Positions 8,913 to 19,071 of a DNA stretch of 64,000 nucleotides are shown piece by piece; the stretch's first letter is position 1, and every line of letters begins with the position of its first letter. This DNA is from Verrucomicrobiia bacterium (GTDB taxonomy: Bacteria > Verrucomicrobiota > Verrucomicrobiia > Verrucomicrobiales > DEV007), in contig JAUIAH010000011.1 of NCBI GenBank assembly GCA_030425385.1, positions 62,001 to 126,000 on the forward strand, given 5' to 3'. The notes below the pieces were generated by a model, which was not told the origin of the DNA, did not search any database, and saw only the letters and a list, made by a program, of their open reading frames with translations. A program made the position numbers and the translations under genes.

Positions 8913-9603
8913 CACTTCCGCGACCGGCGACCCCACTCATTTCCGCTACGAACGGAAATTCACGACGACCTGGCCCTATCGGGATGTCATCCGCCTGATC
9001 AAAGGCAACACCGCTCATTTCCGAGAAATCTATGAGGAGCGCTACATCAACAATATCTATCTCGATGATCTCCACTTCTCTAACTACTTCGCCAACGATG
9101 ACGGCATTCGCGACCGCCTCAAGACGCGGATCCGCTGGTATGGCAATCTGTCAGGCGAGATCAACCGTGCGGCACTTGAGATCAAGGTGAAGCGTGGATG
9201 GGCAGGCGAGAAGCCGACCTTTCGCCTGGCACCCTTTCACCTCGGACCAGCCTTCAGTTCGGCCGATGCCCAACGGCTCTTTCGGCGCTCGGACTTGCCT
9301 GGGTGGATCCACCAGCGCGTGCTTCACGAGACGCCCACCCTCATCAACCGCTACGCTCGGCGCTATTTCCTCTCGTCCGATGGCCACTGTCGGCTCACCA
9401 TCGATCGCGATCTGCGCTTTTATCGCTGTCCCTTTCCTGGCGCCTTTGTCCCGCGTTTTCATGAACCTCGCGCGACCCTGATCATCGAGATGAAGTATTC
9501 CTGTGTTGGCGATCTTGGCATCGATGCTATTTCCAATGATTTCCGATTCCGCATGTGCAAGTTCTCCAAATACGCGACCGGCGTGAACTTGCTCTACCGC
9601 TAG
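8896..9603 (+). CDS. VTC-domain polyphosphate polymerase-like protein
   Basis: This 235-residue protein starts at GTG 8896, inside the end of the DUF4956 gene. It has the triphosphate-tunnel fold seen in the catalytic subunit of eukaryotic vacuolar transporter chaperone. The tunnel strands are visible as alternating charged motifs: RYERKF (17-22), RLKTRIRWYG, ALEIKVKRG, NRYARRYF, LTIDRDLRFY and LIIEMKYS. In VTC proteins these basic and acidic residues bind polyphosphate and metal and drive synthesis from a nucleoside triphosphate. With DUF4956 and a divergent CotH kinase it forms a recurrent bacterial module. Whether the product is polyphosphate or another phosphorylated polymer cannot be told from sequence. 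Confidence 0.8.
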   Translation: MASETNTSATGDPTHFRYERKFTTTWPYRDVIRLIKGNTAHFREIYEERYINNIYLDDLHFSNYFANDDGIRDRLKTRIRWYGNLSGEINRAALEIKVKRGWAGEKPTFRLAPFHLGPAFSSADAQRLFRRSDLPGWIHQRVLHETPTLINRYARRYFLSSDGHCRLTIDRDLRFYRCPFPGAFVPRFHEPRATLIIEMKYSCVGDLGIDAISNDFRFRMCKFSKYATGVNLLYR

Positions 9604-9639
9604 ACCAGATATCCGCTTGCACTCAGTAGCGATGCAAGG

Positions 9640-10716
9640 ATGATCGCAGGCACCATGCCCAAAGTACGTTTGTCAGGCCAAGTTGAAGGTCGTGGAGATC
9701 CCGCTCGCGAAGAACGCGCACTCCTTCTCTATCTGTTGTTTGCGGGCGGATGGGATATTGCCAATGCCAATGGCGATCAAACCGTGACTCTCGGCAACGT
9801 CCAATCCAAGATCGCCCATGCAGATGCGTTCGTCTTTACCCATGGATCCACCTTGGAAGAGCTCTTCAAAGCCGTGTCCATCTTTGTCGGCTACCAAACG
9901 CTCGATGCGGATCTATCGGGAAAACCGACAGTGATCCTGAATGGCGATCGTTCCTGGGACACCTTCTTCGGGCTGCTGGAACATCTTCACGAGCTGGGTA
10001 CTATCCGCCAGGACTACCGCGATTTCCTCCATCCGGTGAAGTCACCTAACAGTGTCCTGAACAAGCTTGAGAGCGTGCGCTCTAGCGGATTACCAGATGC
10101 GGGCCGCCATCACCATGGTGAAGACACGGATGTCAGCGCAGTGCGATCTCACGAAACTCCCTTGCCGGATGGTCATCGCGGCAATGTCTGTGTCTTCTGC
10201 TCCGCTTCGATTGAGGATCCTCAATACTTGGAGGATGGATACACCCTAGGGAAATGGCTCGCCGATGCCCACTTGGGCTGTGTTTCTGGCGCAGGCAAGA
10301 CCGGCGTCATGGGCGAAGTGGTTCGAGGCGCGGTCGACGCTGGCGGCTGGACGGGAGGATCCAATGTCCCACACATCATCGAGCTGGAAGGCTTGCCCGA
10401 GGGCCTCTCCTCCTTCTGGTTGCGTCCTGACATCTACACACGCATGGAGATCATGATTGAGAAATCAGATGCCTTTGTCGCCTATCCCGGAGGTGCTGGC
10501 ACTGTCCAAGAGATCCTCGCGCTTCTCCTCATGAAACAGCACGGAGACCCCTTGATGAAAGGCAAGCCCGTGGTCATCTTCGATCGCCTGGATGCTAGAA
10601 CTGGTCAGCGCTTCTGGCGCCCCTTCATCGACTTGCTGCGTAAGAATTGCGCCCCGGACGAGTTTGTGGTCGTGAATGATTTGAAAGACGTCATTCCTGC
10701 CACGGGTCTGACATAG
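9640..10716 (+). CDS. Two-domain LOG/TIGR00730-like protein
   Basis: This 358-residue protein has a C-terminal half (about 180-350) that carries the LOG (cytokinin nucleoside monophosphate phosphoribohydrolase) Rossmann fold. It shows VCVFCSAS, GAGKTGVMG (217-225) and the signature PGGAGTVQE (283-291). The usual RK before the signature reads RM (YTRMEIM). The N-terminal half (about 1-150) resembles a degenerate second copy: it has DAFVFTHGSTLEELFKA where PGGxGTxxE would be and keeps the following strand (GKPTVILNGD). Ordinary LOG proteins are about 190-230 residues, so this is a fusion or internal duplication. LOG enzymes release free base from nucleotide 5'-monophosphates; activity here is uncertain because the motifs are altered. 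It lies 36 bases after the VTC gene. Confidence 0.75.
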   Translation: MIAGTMPKVRLSGQVEGRGDPAREERALLLYLLFAGGWDIANANGDQTVTLGNVQSKIAHADAFVFTHGSTLEELFKAVSIFVGYQTLDADLSGKPTVILNGDRSWDTFFGLLEHLHELGTIRQDYRDFLHPVKSPNSVLNKLESVRSSGLPDAGRHHHGEDTDVSAVRSHETPLPDGHRGNVCVFCSASIEDPQYLEDGYTLGKWLADAHLGCVSGAGKTGVMGEVVRGAVDAGGWTGGSNVPHIIELEGLPEGLSSFWLRPDIYTRMEIMIEKSDAFVAYPGGAGTVQEILALLLMKQHGDPLMKGKPVVIFDRLDARTGQRFWRPFIDLLRKNCAPDEFVVVNDLKDVIPATGLT

Positions 10717-10754
10717 TACTGGCACCCTTCGCCGATGCGCGCCTATAGTCGCGC

Positions 10755-13700
10755 ATGCTCCGATCCCATGGCCTGCTCTGGACGCTTTGGGCACTGCTTT
10801 TCCTAGTGCCCGCGGGCTCATCTGTGGTCGCGATCGAGCCCGGTCCCAAGGCGACGCGTTGGCATCGTGCTCTCGTCCAGCGCCCCGCTCCCGGTCCCCT
10901 CTTCGATCGCTTTCTGCAGGCTTGGTTGGAAACAGATTCTCGCCCGAATCTTGAAGCGTTTCTCACGGAACAGGCCAATGCCCAGGAAGGCGCTGCCCAC
11001 GACCTCCTGCTGGCCTATTTCCATGCTTCTGAAGGAAACGACCTTCAAGCCCTGACATCATTTCAGAAGGCGCTCCACACCCAGCCTAACAATGCCCGCG
11101 CCTGGCTGGAGAAAGCCAAGATCGAGGCACGCATGCTTCATTTCGAGGGCGCCTTGGCAGATCTGCAGCAGGCTCGCGAAGCGCACCCTTCGGCGACGCT
11201 CGCGATCGACATCGCCCAACTTGAAGGGCAATGCCACGTGCGCCTGGGCCAAACCGAAGCCGCCCTGGCATGTTGGCAGGCCTTGTTAGACCAGCACCCG
11301 GAAGATCTCACTCTTCGTGAAGATCTCATTGACCTTCAGGCGAAGGAAGGGCTCTTGGAAGACGCGATCACCTCTGCCAAACAGCTCATCGCCCTCACCA
11401 AAGACCCCTACGCCCGGGTGCGCTCACATCTTCTCTTGAGCGACCTCTACGTCGAGGCAGACCAGCTCGACAACGCCGTTGCTACTGCCAGGGAAGCGCT
11501 CACTCAAACAGGCATGGGATCTTGGTTAGAGACTGAGATCCTTGCCCGATTCGATCAATGGTATCGTCACACGAGAGATCTCAATGGTCTACAAGCTCTT
11601 CTTCAAGAACTCGTCCTCACGCATCCCCAGCGCCTCGATCTCCGCCAACGTTTCGCTACTCTGCTAGCCGAGCAAGGCCAAGAAGACGACGCCATGCGTG
11701 CTTATGAAGCACTCCTCGCGCGCACGCCCGGCGAGCGGTCTTATCGGGAAGCCTACATCACTCTGTTGATCTCCTTACAAAGACACGATGCTGCCGTCCG
11801 CCAATTGCGCGGACTGATGAAGCTCTTTCCAGACGATCCCGAACTGAAGATCCGTGCGGCTTCTCTTTATCATACCCTTGGCAATCGCGAGGAAGCGCGC
11901 ACTTCTTTAGAGCGCGCCCTAGCAACGTCAGATCAGAGTGCTTACACCTTCCGTCGCGTGGCTCGACTCATGGAAGATTACGCCCTCACTGACGCGGCCT
12001 CCGTAGTCCATGACCAGTGGATCCATGCTTTTCCCAATGACCGGTCTGCTAGAGAAGCGAAAGCCACCTTTCTCCTCCGGCAGAAACAAGCGGAACCCGC
12101 CATGGCGCTCTGGCGATCGCTCGCAGACGATGCCACTGTCCAGGATTTGCTTGGGATCTCCCGCACTTTGCAAACCTTTAACGAAAGCGTCAGTGCGCTT
12201 GATATCCTCCGCAAGCGGCTACCCGCCTTTGCCGAGGAGCCCCGTTTCTTGAATGCCTTGTGTCAGCTTGCCATGGCTGCGAAACGCCCTCAAGAGGCGC
12301 TGCCATGGGCACTCCGATGCGTCCAATTGGCGCAAGCCGAGAACGCCCTCGACGCCGCCATCGACCAATGGCTCCGCCTCGCTCAGCAAGCGGGCGCGAA
12401 ACACGGTCAACGCGATGCACTGATGTCCATGGGCGATCGCTCTCTCAATGAGACCTGCCTCCTTGCACGATTGTTCGAGGACATCGGAGACAGCGCCGGC
12501 GCGCACGCTCTCCTCGAAGCGTTGGCCCCCAGCACCGCGAGTGAGAAGGCACGTTTGCTAGGGCAACGGATCCGACTCTTGACGAAACGCCAAGATTGGT
12601 TGGGCGCGGCGACGCTGGCCGAATCGGCCGTGACGAAGATGGACTCCCCTCGGGCCACCGACGTCAAGAACCTAGCAGAACTCTACGAGAAAGCTCACGC
12701 CTGGGATCACGCGCTCCGATGGACGCGTGAGTGGAAAGAGAGATCGCCCGCGATCGCCCACCCATGGCTTGCGGAAGCGAAGGTGCTCACCGCGCTTGGA
12801 CGCCCCTCCGAAGCGGCAACCATCCTGCGTCAGGCAGCTCTTCGCTTTCCTCAAGACGAAGTCCTACAGGCCACCTGGGCCCGACATTTGGCCAAGGAGA
12901 ACCAATGGGATGAGGCCGTACGAGCCTTCTGGAGGCTGTTTGATAAGGCGACCGAACCCTCACAGAAGCTTCAATGGATCCGAGAACTGGCCTCCGCGGC
13001 GAACCATCAAGGAACGCTAGAAGCCGTGGTTCAAAGACTCGCGAGCGAACGTGGAAACACCGTCTATGCCCTCGCGCTGGCTGAGGTCTACCGTATCTCT
13101 GGAGACGATGAGAAGCGGCGCGCGGCCTTGCGCAGAGCTTCTCAGCTGCAACCTGCAGATGCTAGCATTCTACTAGAATTGGCTCGCATCGAAGAAGCCA
13201 GCGGCAATGTCGACGCCGCCTTGGCGACTTTAGAAGAGGCGGCCAAACGAGACCCCACCGATCGCACGCGACGACAGATCGCCCATTTGCAGCTACGGAA
13301 AGGGAACGAGGACACTGGATTTGAGATCCTCCAATCGCTCGCCGGAGGCCCTACCATGGGCCCGCGCGAAGCGGAGGCTCTCGCCATGACGATGATCGGT
13401 CGGAATCACGCCACACGCGCGGTCGATTTCCTCCGCCCCTTTGTCGAGAGCCATCCCAACGACTATCGTTTGCGCTATCTTCAGGCAGTGGCGCACGAGG
13501 AGAGCGGTCACTTCACCGCCGCTGTCGACGCCTTTCTCAGTGTTCTTCAGATTCGTGACGAAACTCTGACTCCCCTGCCCAATAGCCAGGCAAGCGCATG
13601 GGAAGCCATCGCTTCCGAGGTTCCACGCGGCACCTTGGCGTTGCTTCGCCAAACTGAGACCGACACTTTCCGATCCTATCGTTATCGTCAACATGCGGCT

Positions 13701-16700
13701 ACAGGCAGCACCATCGCCCTTCCCGACGATGTCACTCATATTGCCAAGCTCACCCTTCCTCATCTATCAGCGTTGCGTTTCGCGATCAGCAAGGAAGCGC
13801 ATGCTCACCTCCTCCAGACGCTGACTCAGATGGGCTATCACTATCCCGAGCTCGTCCTCGAAAGCGCGTCTCTCGATCGCCCCGCGCTCGATTTCGGCGA
13901 CCTCCTTCGAGAGCACGACAACGAAGCGATGTTAGGGTATTGGGTCCTCCGTGGCATGCCCCATGATTGGTCATCCGAGCGTGCGATAAAGGCATTTGAG
14001 CGCTTCGAAGATCGTTATCCCTCCCTAGCCTTGCAGGTCGCCTTCTATCCCGATGCCCTGCAGCATGCGAAGACGCGTGCCGCACTCTTCAAGCGAGCAT
14101 GCGCGCTGCTGGGAGGCATCGACCATCCCACGCACGACCTGGCATTGGCAGCAGATCGCGCCTTGTCACAGCACGCGCCATGGAATGGCAATCTTGGCTA
14201 TTTCAGCGATGGGGAGGAGAGCACTCTCACCGATATCTTAATGGCATGGTATCATGATTCGAAAGAACCCGCCCCCGTCTACTTCACCTCTCTAGCGCTT
14301 TCCCTCAGAGAACGGGAAGATCTCACAGAGTTCCTTGAAGTATTCGAAATCATGATCACTCGGCAGCAGGGGCACGGGAAACTCGCATCTTCTCGCGCGA
14401 AACCGCTCGATTGGGACCGCCTGCTTTCTCCACTCTCCTTTCCTCCTCCCCTAACATCGATTCCAGAGACGACGATTGCTTGGGTGCTTGAGGCCTCTCC
14501 CTCGCCCGACCGTTTATCACAGTACCTGGACCAAGTTACGGATCCCGTCTTGCGCTGCCTGCTTGCCACGCATGCAGAGGGACGCTTGCAGGCAGCAATC
14601 ACCCGACTCCTCGAGCATGAGCCACCCCCGCTCGATGCCTACCTTCTCGCTGCCGCTCATGCCACCGAAAGGGAAGACTTTCAGAAGTCCGTGACCCTGC
14701 TAGAGCAGGCCATTCTCTTTCCGATGGAAAGGCCCCTCCGCCTGCGACTTGACGGAGCCATTGTCGGTAGTGCCTTGGCGTGCCAAGACCGAGATTCGGT
14801 CCTCGCTAAAGGAAGAGAGGCGCTTGTTAGACTTCGAAACCACGCTCATGATGCCTTGGGACGCCTGGCGCTTGAGGAAGCCATGACAGCACTCGGCATG
14901 CATGAGGAAGCGCAACAATGGGCTCGCCAAACGGACACCCAGACGAACCAAGCGCTGCCTGGTACGAGCCTCCCTACCGCGTCCACAGGACAGATCGTGG
15001 CCCTGATCAACAGGGGGCACCCTCAACGGGCCGTCCGCGTCGCCGCTCAGGAACTGACGCAACTCGCCAAGCAGTTTCTGCAACCACATCAACTCTCTTC
15101 GAGTGCCTCTGAAGCGGCCCCGATCATCGACCCCATCCACGCTCACGGACTCACCAAATCCCTTCTCACCTTGATCGATCCCGGTCCTTCACCAGGCATC
15201 GATCGCTTGAGAACCTACGCCGCGATCTGTCAGCTTCTGGGCCAAGACGACCGCGCTCAAGAGCTATATGGCAGCTTGCTAGACCAACATCCTCAAGATG
15301 ACGCGGTCCGCATTCGTCTCTTTCTCCTCATTGCTCAAGACGACCCCCAGGCAGCAGCACCTCTCCTCAAGGCACTCGCCCCTCGTTTCATTGATCCTTT
15401 GGGTGTCAGCATTCAACAGCTGTTCAGTGACACGCCCACCCTGCGCAAGCGCATTGCTCTCATTGACGCTCTTGTCCCATTCCTTGGTGCGCTTCACCAC
15501 GAGCCACAACCGATTGACACGCAGTGGGTGGTCGATCTAGCTGATCAGTTCGCGCAAAGTCACTATGAAGACGGGGTCGAATGGGCACCGATTCACCATC
15601 GCTATCTCGATCAGCCACACGAGCTAGGTGCTGAAAGGTTGCGTGCTTATACCGCCCTTTGCAAGGTGATGTTAGACATCCCGCAGATCGCCTTGGAAGG
15701 CTTCCGCCGCTGGGGTGCCGACCGATTGCGAGAAGGTGCCTCTCTCGCTGACCTCGAATCCATGGCTCTCGACGCCTTACTCAAGCACCGTTCCCGACCC
15801 GGACAAGCCTTTCATCACCACCGTGATGCTGATCAGGTGATCTTTCCAGATGCAGACTTCGTGCTCCTCGAAACGGCCTATCATCGTGGCGAATTTGCCC
15901 AGCTTCGGACGTCATGCCTTGCTGAATTGCGCCGGCAGGGGCGCGAGAGCGCGGCGCGTTCACTGCAAGCACAGATCGATCTGTTGACCTGTGAGGATGC
16001 GCAGTTCCCGGAGAATGCGGCGGCATTTCTTACCGACGCGCCTAGGCAACTCCGTCTCCGCGGGAATGAGGACCACCCTGCCGTGCGACTCATCAGCCTC
16101 TGGAATCTTCGCCAGAGCGAAGCGGATATCACACCCTTGCTCCTAGCAGAGATCGAGCAGTCACTGAAGCTTGGAGAACTCTCGCTGGCAATCGTCGAGT
16201 ATGCGCTGGCTCTCCAGGAGCGGGATCGGCCTCACGAGGTAGCGGCATGGCTCGACGCCTGCACCGCTCGTTTCCTAGGCCCCACACCCCAACGCCTCGC
16301 CTTCCTAACAACACACTACGATCATGGCCGATGGCAACGCAACACGGCGAATGGGCGCATTCATCTCTTCATGGATCTGATCGAATGGTTAGGGAAATAC
16401 GAATCTTTGGCATTTGAGGCCGCCAACCTTCATGCGGCCTATCACATCGAGAATCTCCGACCACACGCGTCTCCTTTGGAAGCATTCCTGACCTCGCATT
16501 CGAATCTGCATCCCGAGCGCCTCACGACTCTCTTCCGTCATTCGCCCTGGCTAGGCGGCCTTGAGACCTTTCGGTTCTATCGTCTCAACACCTACGATCG
16601 CGAAACGACTTTCCTCGCCAGCCTCGCTCACGCCCTCAGTGATACGCAACAGACAGCGTCGAGAGCAGCAGTCGACGCTCTCGTCCAATCAATCTCTCCT

Positions 16701-19016
16701 CCCACCTTCGGTTCCCAACTCACTCTCGCTTGTCTCGCAGACGACGAGAAGCGTATCGCTGAGATCCTTGGTGAGCACTCGGCAGCGATCCTCGCTTTGC
16801 CGCCCTCTCAGAGAGAGATGTTTGGCGTCTTCGTTAGGCAACAGTTCTCGGAACGCGCTCTTCTTTCAGCCACGGAGCAGAGCTCCTTGCTGAGAGCGCT
16901 CTATGATACGCACCCCGTTCAGGGCCTCGATTTGTTCATCGAAAGGGCTGCCGCTGGTCATTTCACGAACTACCACCTTGCCGATTTGCTTCGGCCCAGA
17001 TTCCTCACACTCTTTCGAAGTCCTCAGAAGCCAACCGAGACGCTTTCTCAAGCCCATAGACTCTTTCAAACAACCATAGAGCTCTACGAAAAGCAGCTTC
17101 AATCTCACGGAACGCCACGCCGCCCCGACCAGAGTCATCCCGCCGCCGAGATGCTGCAAACGCTCGCGGGCATCGCCAGTCATGACGATCTTCCTCTGGC
17201 GATACCGTTTATTCTGCAGTCTCTATCATCATCTGATCACGCCAAAGGGATCTCGATCACATTGCACGAATTCGCCATTCGAGACCTCGGCACCGCGCTG
17301 CGCCATCATCTCCAACTTGAAGCCGGCGACTTCTCCAATGTGGCCGACCTCCACCGTGTGCTCTCTCAGCTCTTTGGGGACGTGTCCTTCAGCCATCTTC
17401 ACGAGAGCCTTCACGCCATCCTAAAGGAGGCTCCTCGCGAGTGGCTTGCTCAGCAGTCTACGAAAGATGCTGTGGCCATGGAGATGCTGATGGCGATCGA
17501 TCTCTACGCAGAGGCGATGGAGCGACGCCAACAGGCTATGAGCTACTATGCGCGCAAGCTTGCTGACCGCACGCGCCCGTTGGGTTGGCGACTCGCCCTT
17601 GCACAGCGATTGCCACACCATCACCTGGATGATTCTCATCGACTGATAGTGGGGTCATTGTTAGCCGATGCTTGGGCCTCCGGGGCCGTCGTTCTCCCCT
17701 CCCAGACTCAGACCCTTCTCGCCGCCTTCATGAATGTGTCGAGCCGCGAGGACCAGTGGACAAGCCTCATGGAGAGACTCGCAGAGACGTGGCGAACCCA
17801 AGACAAGCGGTGGCTGCGTGCGCACCGGCTCGCCAGCATTCATAGCACTGACACCATCAATCAGCTCCTCTCTCTAGCACTAACGTCTTCTTCTGATGCC
17901 TTGCTCCAGCATCTGGCCCGCTGGCATGCGGCAGCACTCACGGACGACATTGGCACCGTGGCGCTGCTGATTGCCCATGGGAAACCGGCGCTTGCGGCCA
18001 GTCTCTTCGAGAAAGGGTGGACGGCAATGAGCGGCGACCCTGGTCGAGGGATACGCCACTACACGTCGGCGTTGGAGAAACAACTACCCACCTTCTTACA
18101 ACATCTCCCTACGCAGGATCTGCGACACTACGCGAACATCATCCTTCAGGCGTTCCCAGATGCACCCGATAAAGCGGGTTCTCTTTCTCAAACCGCTCGA
18201 TTGGATGACCTCGCTGAGACACTCGCCAAGACCTCATTTCGACGTCGTGATGTGATGGAGCGAGCCCTCAGCGTGCTCAGTCGCCAGGACCACGTCAGCG
18301 CCCAGTTGCTGCCAGTCTTCCACGAAATTCTTAGTGGACTTCATCTCGCTGCGTTGAACAGAGCCTATCATCTTCCTCAACGCGAAACAAAGTTACGCCT
18401 GTTCCGCGATCATGTGAGAATCGCTGCCCAGTATGGCGATCCGACTCCATTCCTTCATTCTCTTGAGGCGCTATCTTCGGACGAGCACGCCAACGGCGCT
18501 TATGCCTTCGAGGAAACACACACTGCTCTCATGAGGGCCTTTCACGCCGGCGTCATACCGTTTCTGCAAAGTGGTCCGGAAAACGCGGCCCTTCGTCCCT
18601 ACCTCCCCGCCGTGAGGCAGATGGGTTTTGCCAATCAGAGGGAACCCGATTGGGAGCGTTACCTGATTAGCCTGGTGATTCATTGGCAGACAGGCGAACG
18701 GGCGGCACTCGATCACCGGCTCGCTTCGTCCCCTGCCCCCTTCCAGCAAGCCCTCGCCGAAGCAATGGCTCCAGAGAACGTGTTTCCCATTCTACGCCCC
18801 TTGTTTCCCAAGACGGCATCGACTGTCGATCGGGTGCGATTCGCGCGCGATCTCTTTCCAAATGGGAATCTGCTAGAAGATCCAGTGATCTTGGAGCCAT
18901 TCGTGTCCCGCGACGAACTCCTTTCCGATGCCGACGCCCTCATCCGGGCTTTCCCGGATGGGGGGCGCACGACCGTGCTTCTCAAGAAGCTGGAAGAGAC
19001 CTCTCAGAATCGATAG
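10755..19016 (+). CDS. Giant exported TPR-repeat protein (2753 residues)
   Basis: ATG at 10755 gives an N-terminal hydrophobic signal or anchor (LLWTLWALLFLVPAGSSVVA, about 8-27). From about residue 75 to about 950 the chain is a long superhelix of tetratricopeptide-like repeats, for example the units LLAYFHASEGNDLQALTSFQKAL, AWLEKAKIEARMLHFEGAL and LASLYHTLGN-type helices. The remaining roughly 1800 residues are still almost wholly alpha-helical, rich in Leu, Ala, His and Arg, but the repeat consensus fades. No enzymatic motif was found. TPR arrays of this size usually act as periplasmic or outer-envelope scaffolds. The frame is intact over 8.2 kb without frameshift, so the length is real. 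The specific function is unknown. Confidence 0.8.
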   Translation: MLRSHGLLWTLWALLFLVPAGSSVVAIEPGPKATRWHRALVQRPAPGPLFDRFLQAWLETDSRPNLEAFLTEQANAQEGAAHDLLLAYFHASEGNDLQALTSFQKALHTQPNNARAWLEKAKIEARMLHFEGALADLQQAREAHPSATLAIDIAQLEGQCHVRLGQTEAALACWQALLDQHPEDLTLREDLIDLQAKEGLLEDAITSAKQLIALTKDPYARVRSHLLLSDLYVEADQLDNAVATAREALTQTGMGSWLETEILARFDQWYRHTRDLNGLQALLQELVLTHPQRLDLRQRFATLLAEQGQEDDAMRAYEALLARTPGERSYREAYITLLISLQRHDAAVRQLRGLMKLFPDDPELKIRAASLYHTLGNREEARTSLERALATSDQSAYTFRRVARLMEDYALTDAASVVHDQWIHAFPNDRSAREAKATFLLRQKQAEPAMALWRSLADDATVQDLLGISRTLQTFNESVSALDILRKRLPAFAEEPRFLNALCQLAMAAKRPQEALPWALRCVQLAQAENALDAAIDQWLRLAQQAGAKHGQRDALMSMGDRSLNETCLLARLFEDIGDSAGAHALLEALAPSTASEKARLLGQRIRLLTKRQDWLGAATLAESAVTKMDSPRATDVKNLAELYEKAHAWDHALRWTREWKERSPAIAHPWLAEAKVLTALGRPSEAATILRQAALRFPQDEVLQATWARHLAKENQWDEAVRAFWRLFDKATEPSQKLQWIRELASAANHQGTLEAVVQRLASERGNTVYALALAEVYRISGDDEKRRAALRRASQLQPADASILLELARIEEASGNVDAALATLEEAAKRDPTDRTRRQIAHLQLRKGNEDTGFEILQSLAGGPTMGPREAEALAMTMIGRNHATRAVDFLRPFVESHPNDYRLRYLQAVAHEESGHFTAAVDAFLSVLQIRDETLTPLPNSQASAWEAIASEVPRGTLALLRQTETDTFRSYRYRQHAATGSTIALPDDVTHIAKLTLPHLSALRFAISKEAHAHLLQTLTQMGYHYPELVLESASLDRPALDFGDLLREHDNEAMLGYWVLRGMPHDWSSERAIKAFERFEDRYPSLALQVAFYPDALQHAKTRAALFKRACALLGGIDHPTHDLALAADRALSQHAPWNGNLGYFSDGEESTLTDILMAWYHDSKEPAPVYFTSLALSLREREDLTEFLEVFEIMITRQQGHGKLASSRAKPLDWDRLLSPLSFPPPLTSIPETTIAWVLEASPSPDRLSQYLDQVTDPVLRCLLATHAEGRLQAAITRLLEHEPPPLDAYLLAAAHATEREDFQKSVTLLEQAILFPMERPLRLRLDGAIVGSALACQDRDSVLAKGREALVRLRNHAHDALGRLALEEAMTALGMHEEAQQWARQTDTQTNQALPGTSLPTASTGQIVALINRGHPQRAVRVAAQELTQLAKQFLQPHQLSSSASEAAPIIDPIHAHGLTKSLLTLIDPGPSPGIDRLRTYAAICQLLGQDDRAQELYGSLLDQHPQDDAVRIRLFLLIAQDDPQAAAPLLKALAPRFIDPLGVSIQQLFSDTPTLRKRIALIDALVPFLGALHHEPQPIDTQWVVDLADQFAQSHYEDGVEWAPIHHRYLDQPHELGAERLRAYTALCKVMLDIPQIALEGFRRWGADRLREGASLADLESMALDALLKHRSRPGQAFHHHRDADQVIFPDADFVLLETAYHRGEFAQLRTSCLAELRRQGRESAARSLQAQIDLLTCEDAQFPENAAAFLTDAPRQLRLRGNEDHPAVRLISLWNLRQSEADITPLLLAEIEQSLKLGELSLAIVEYALALQERDRPHEVAAWLDACTARFLGPTPQRLAFLTTHYDHGRWQRNTANGRIHLFMDLIEWLGKYESLAFEAANLHAAYHIENLRPHASPLEAFLTSHSNLHPERLTTLFRHSPWLGGLETFRFYRLNTYDRETTFLASLAHALSDTQQTASRAAVDALVQSISPPTFGSQLTLACLADDEKRIAEILGEHSAAILALPPSQREMFGVFVRQQFSERALLSATEQSSLLRALYDTHPVQGLDLFIERAAAGHFTNYHLADLLRPRFLTLFRSPQKPTETLSQAHRLFQTTIELYEKQLQSHGTPRRPDQSHPAAEMLQTLAGIASHDDLPLAIPFILQSLSSSDHAKGISITLHEFAIRDLGTALRHHLQLEAGDFSNVADLHRVLSQLFGDVSFSHLHESLHAILKEAPREWLAQQSTKDAVAMEMLMAIDLYAEAMERRQQAMSYYARKLADRTRPLGWRLALAQRLPHHHLDDSHRLIVGSLLADAWASGAVVLPSQTQTLLAAFMNVSSREDQWTSLMERLAETWRTQDKRWLRAHRLASIHSTDTINQLLSLALTSSSDALLQHLARWHAAALTDDIGTVALLIAHGKPALAASLFEKGWTAMSGDPGRGIRHYTSALEKQLPTFLQHLPTQDLRHYANIILQAFPDAPDKAGSLSQTARLDDLAETLAKTSFRRRDVMERALSVLSRQDHVSAQLLPVFHEILSGLHLAALNRAYHLPQRETKLRLFRDHVRIAAQYGDPTPFLHSLEALSSDEHANGAYAFEETHTALMRAFHAGVIPFLQSGPENAALRPYLPAVRQMGFANQREPDWERYLISLVIHWQTGERAALDHRLASSPAPFQQALAEAMAPENVFPILRPLFPKTASTVDRVRFARDLFPNGNLLEDPVILEPFVSRDELLSDADALIRAFPDGGRTTVLLKKLEETSQNR

Positions 19017-19020
19017 TCTG

Positions 19021-19047
19021 TTCAAATTTGATTCTTAATCGTTTGAA
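19021..19047. promoter_or_regulatory. Inverted repeat after giant TPR gene
   Basis: TTCAAA (19021-19026) and TTTGAA (19042-19047) flank a second inverted pair, GATT (19030-19033) and AATC (19037-19040). This makes an AT-rich imperfect palindrome 5 bases after the TPR stop and 25 bases before the next ATG. It could be an operator for the downstream gene or a weak terminator. Confidence 0.25.
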
Positions 19048-19071
19048 TCCTTCATAACTTCCACTTTAGTC

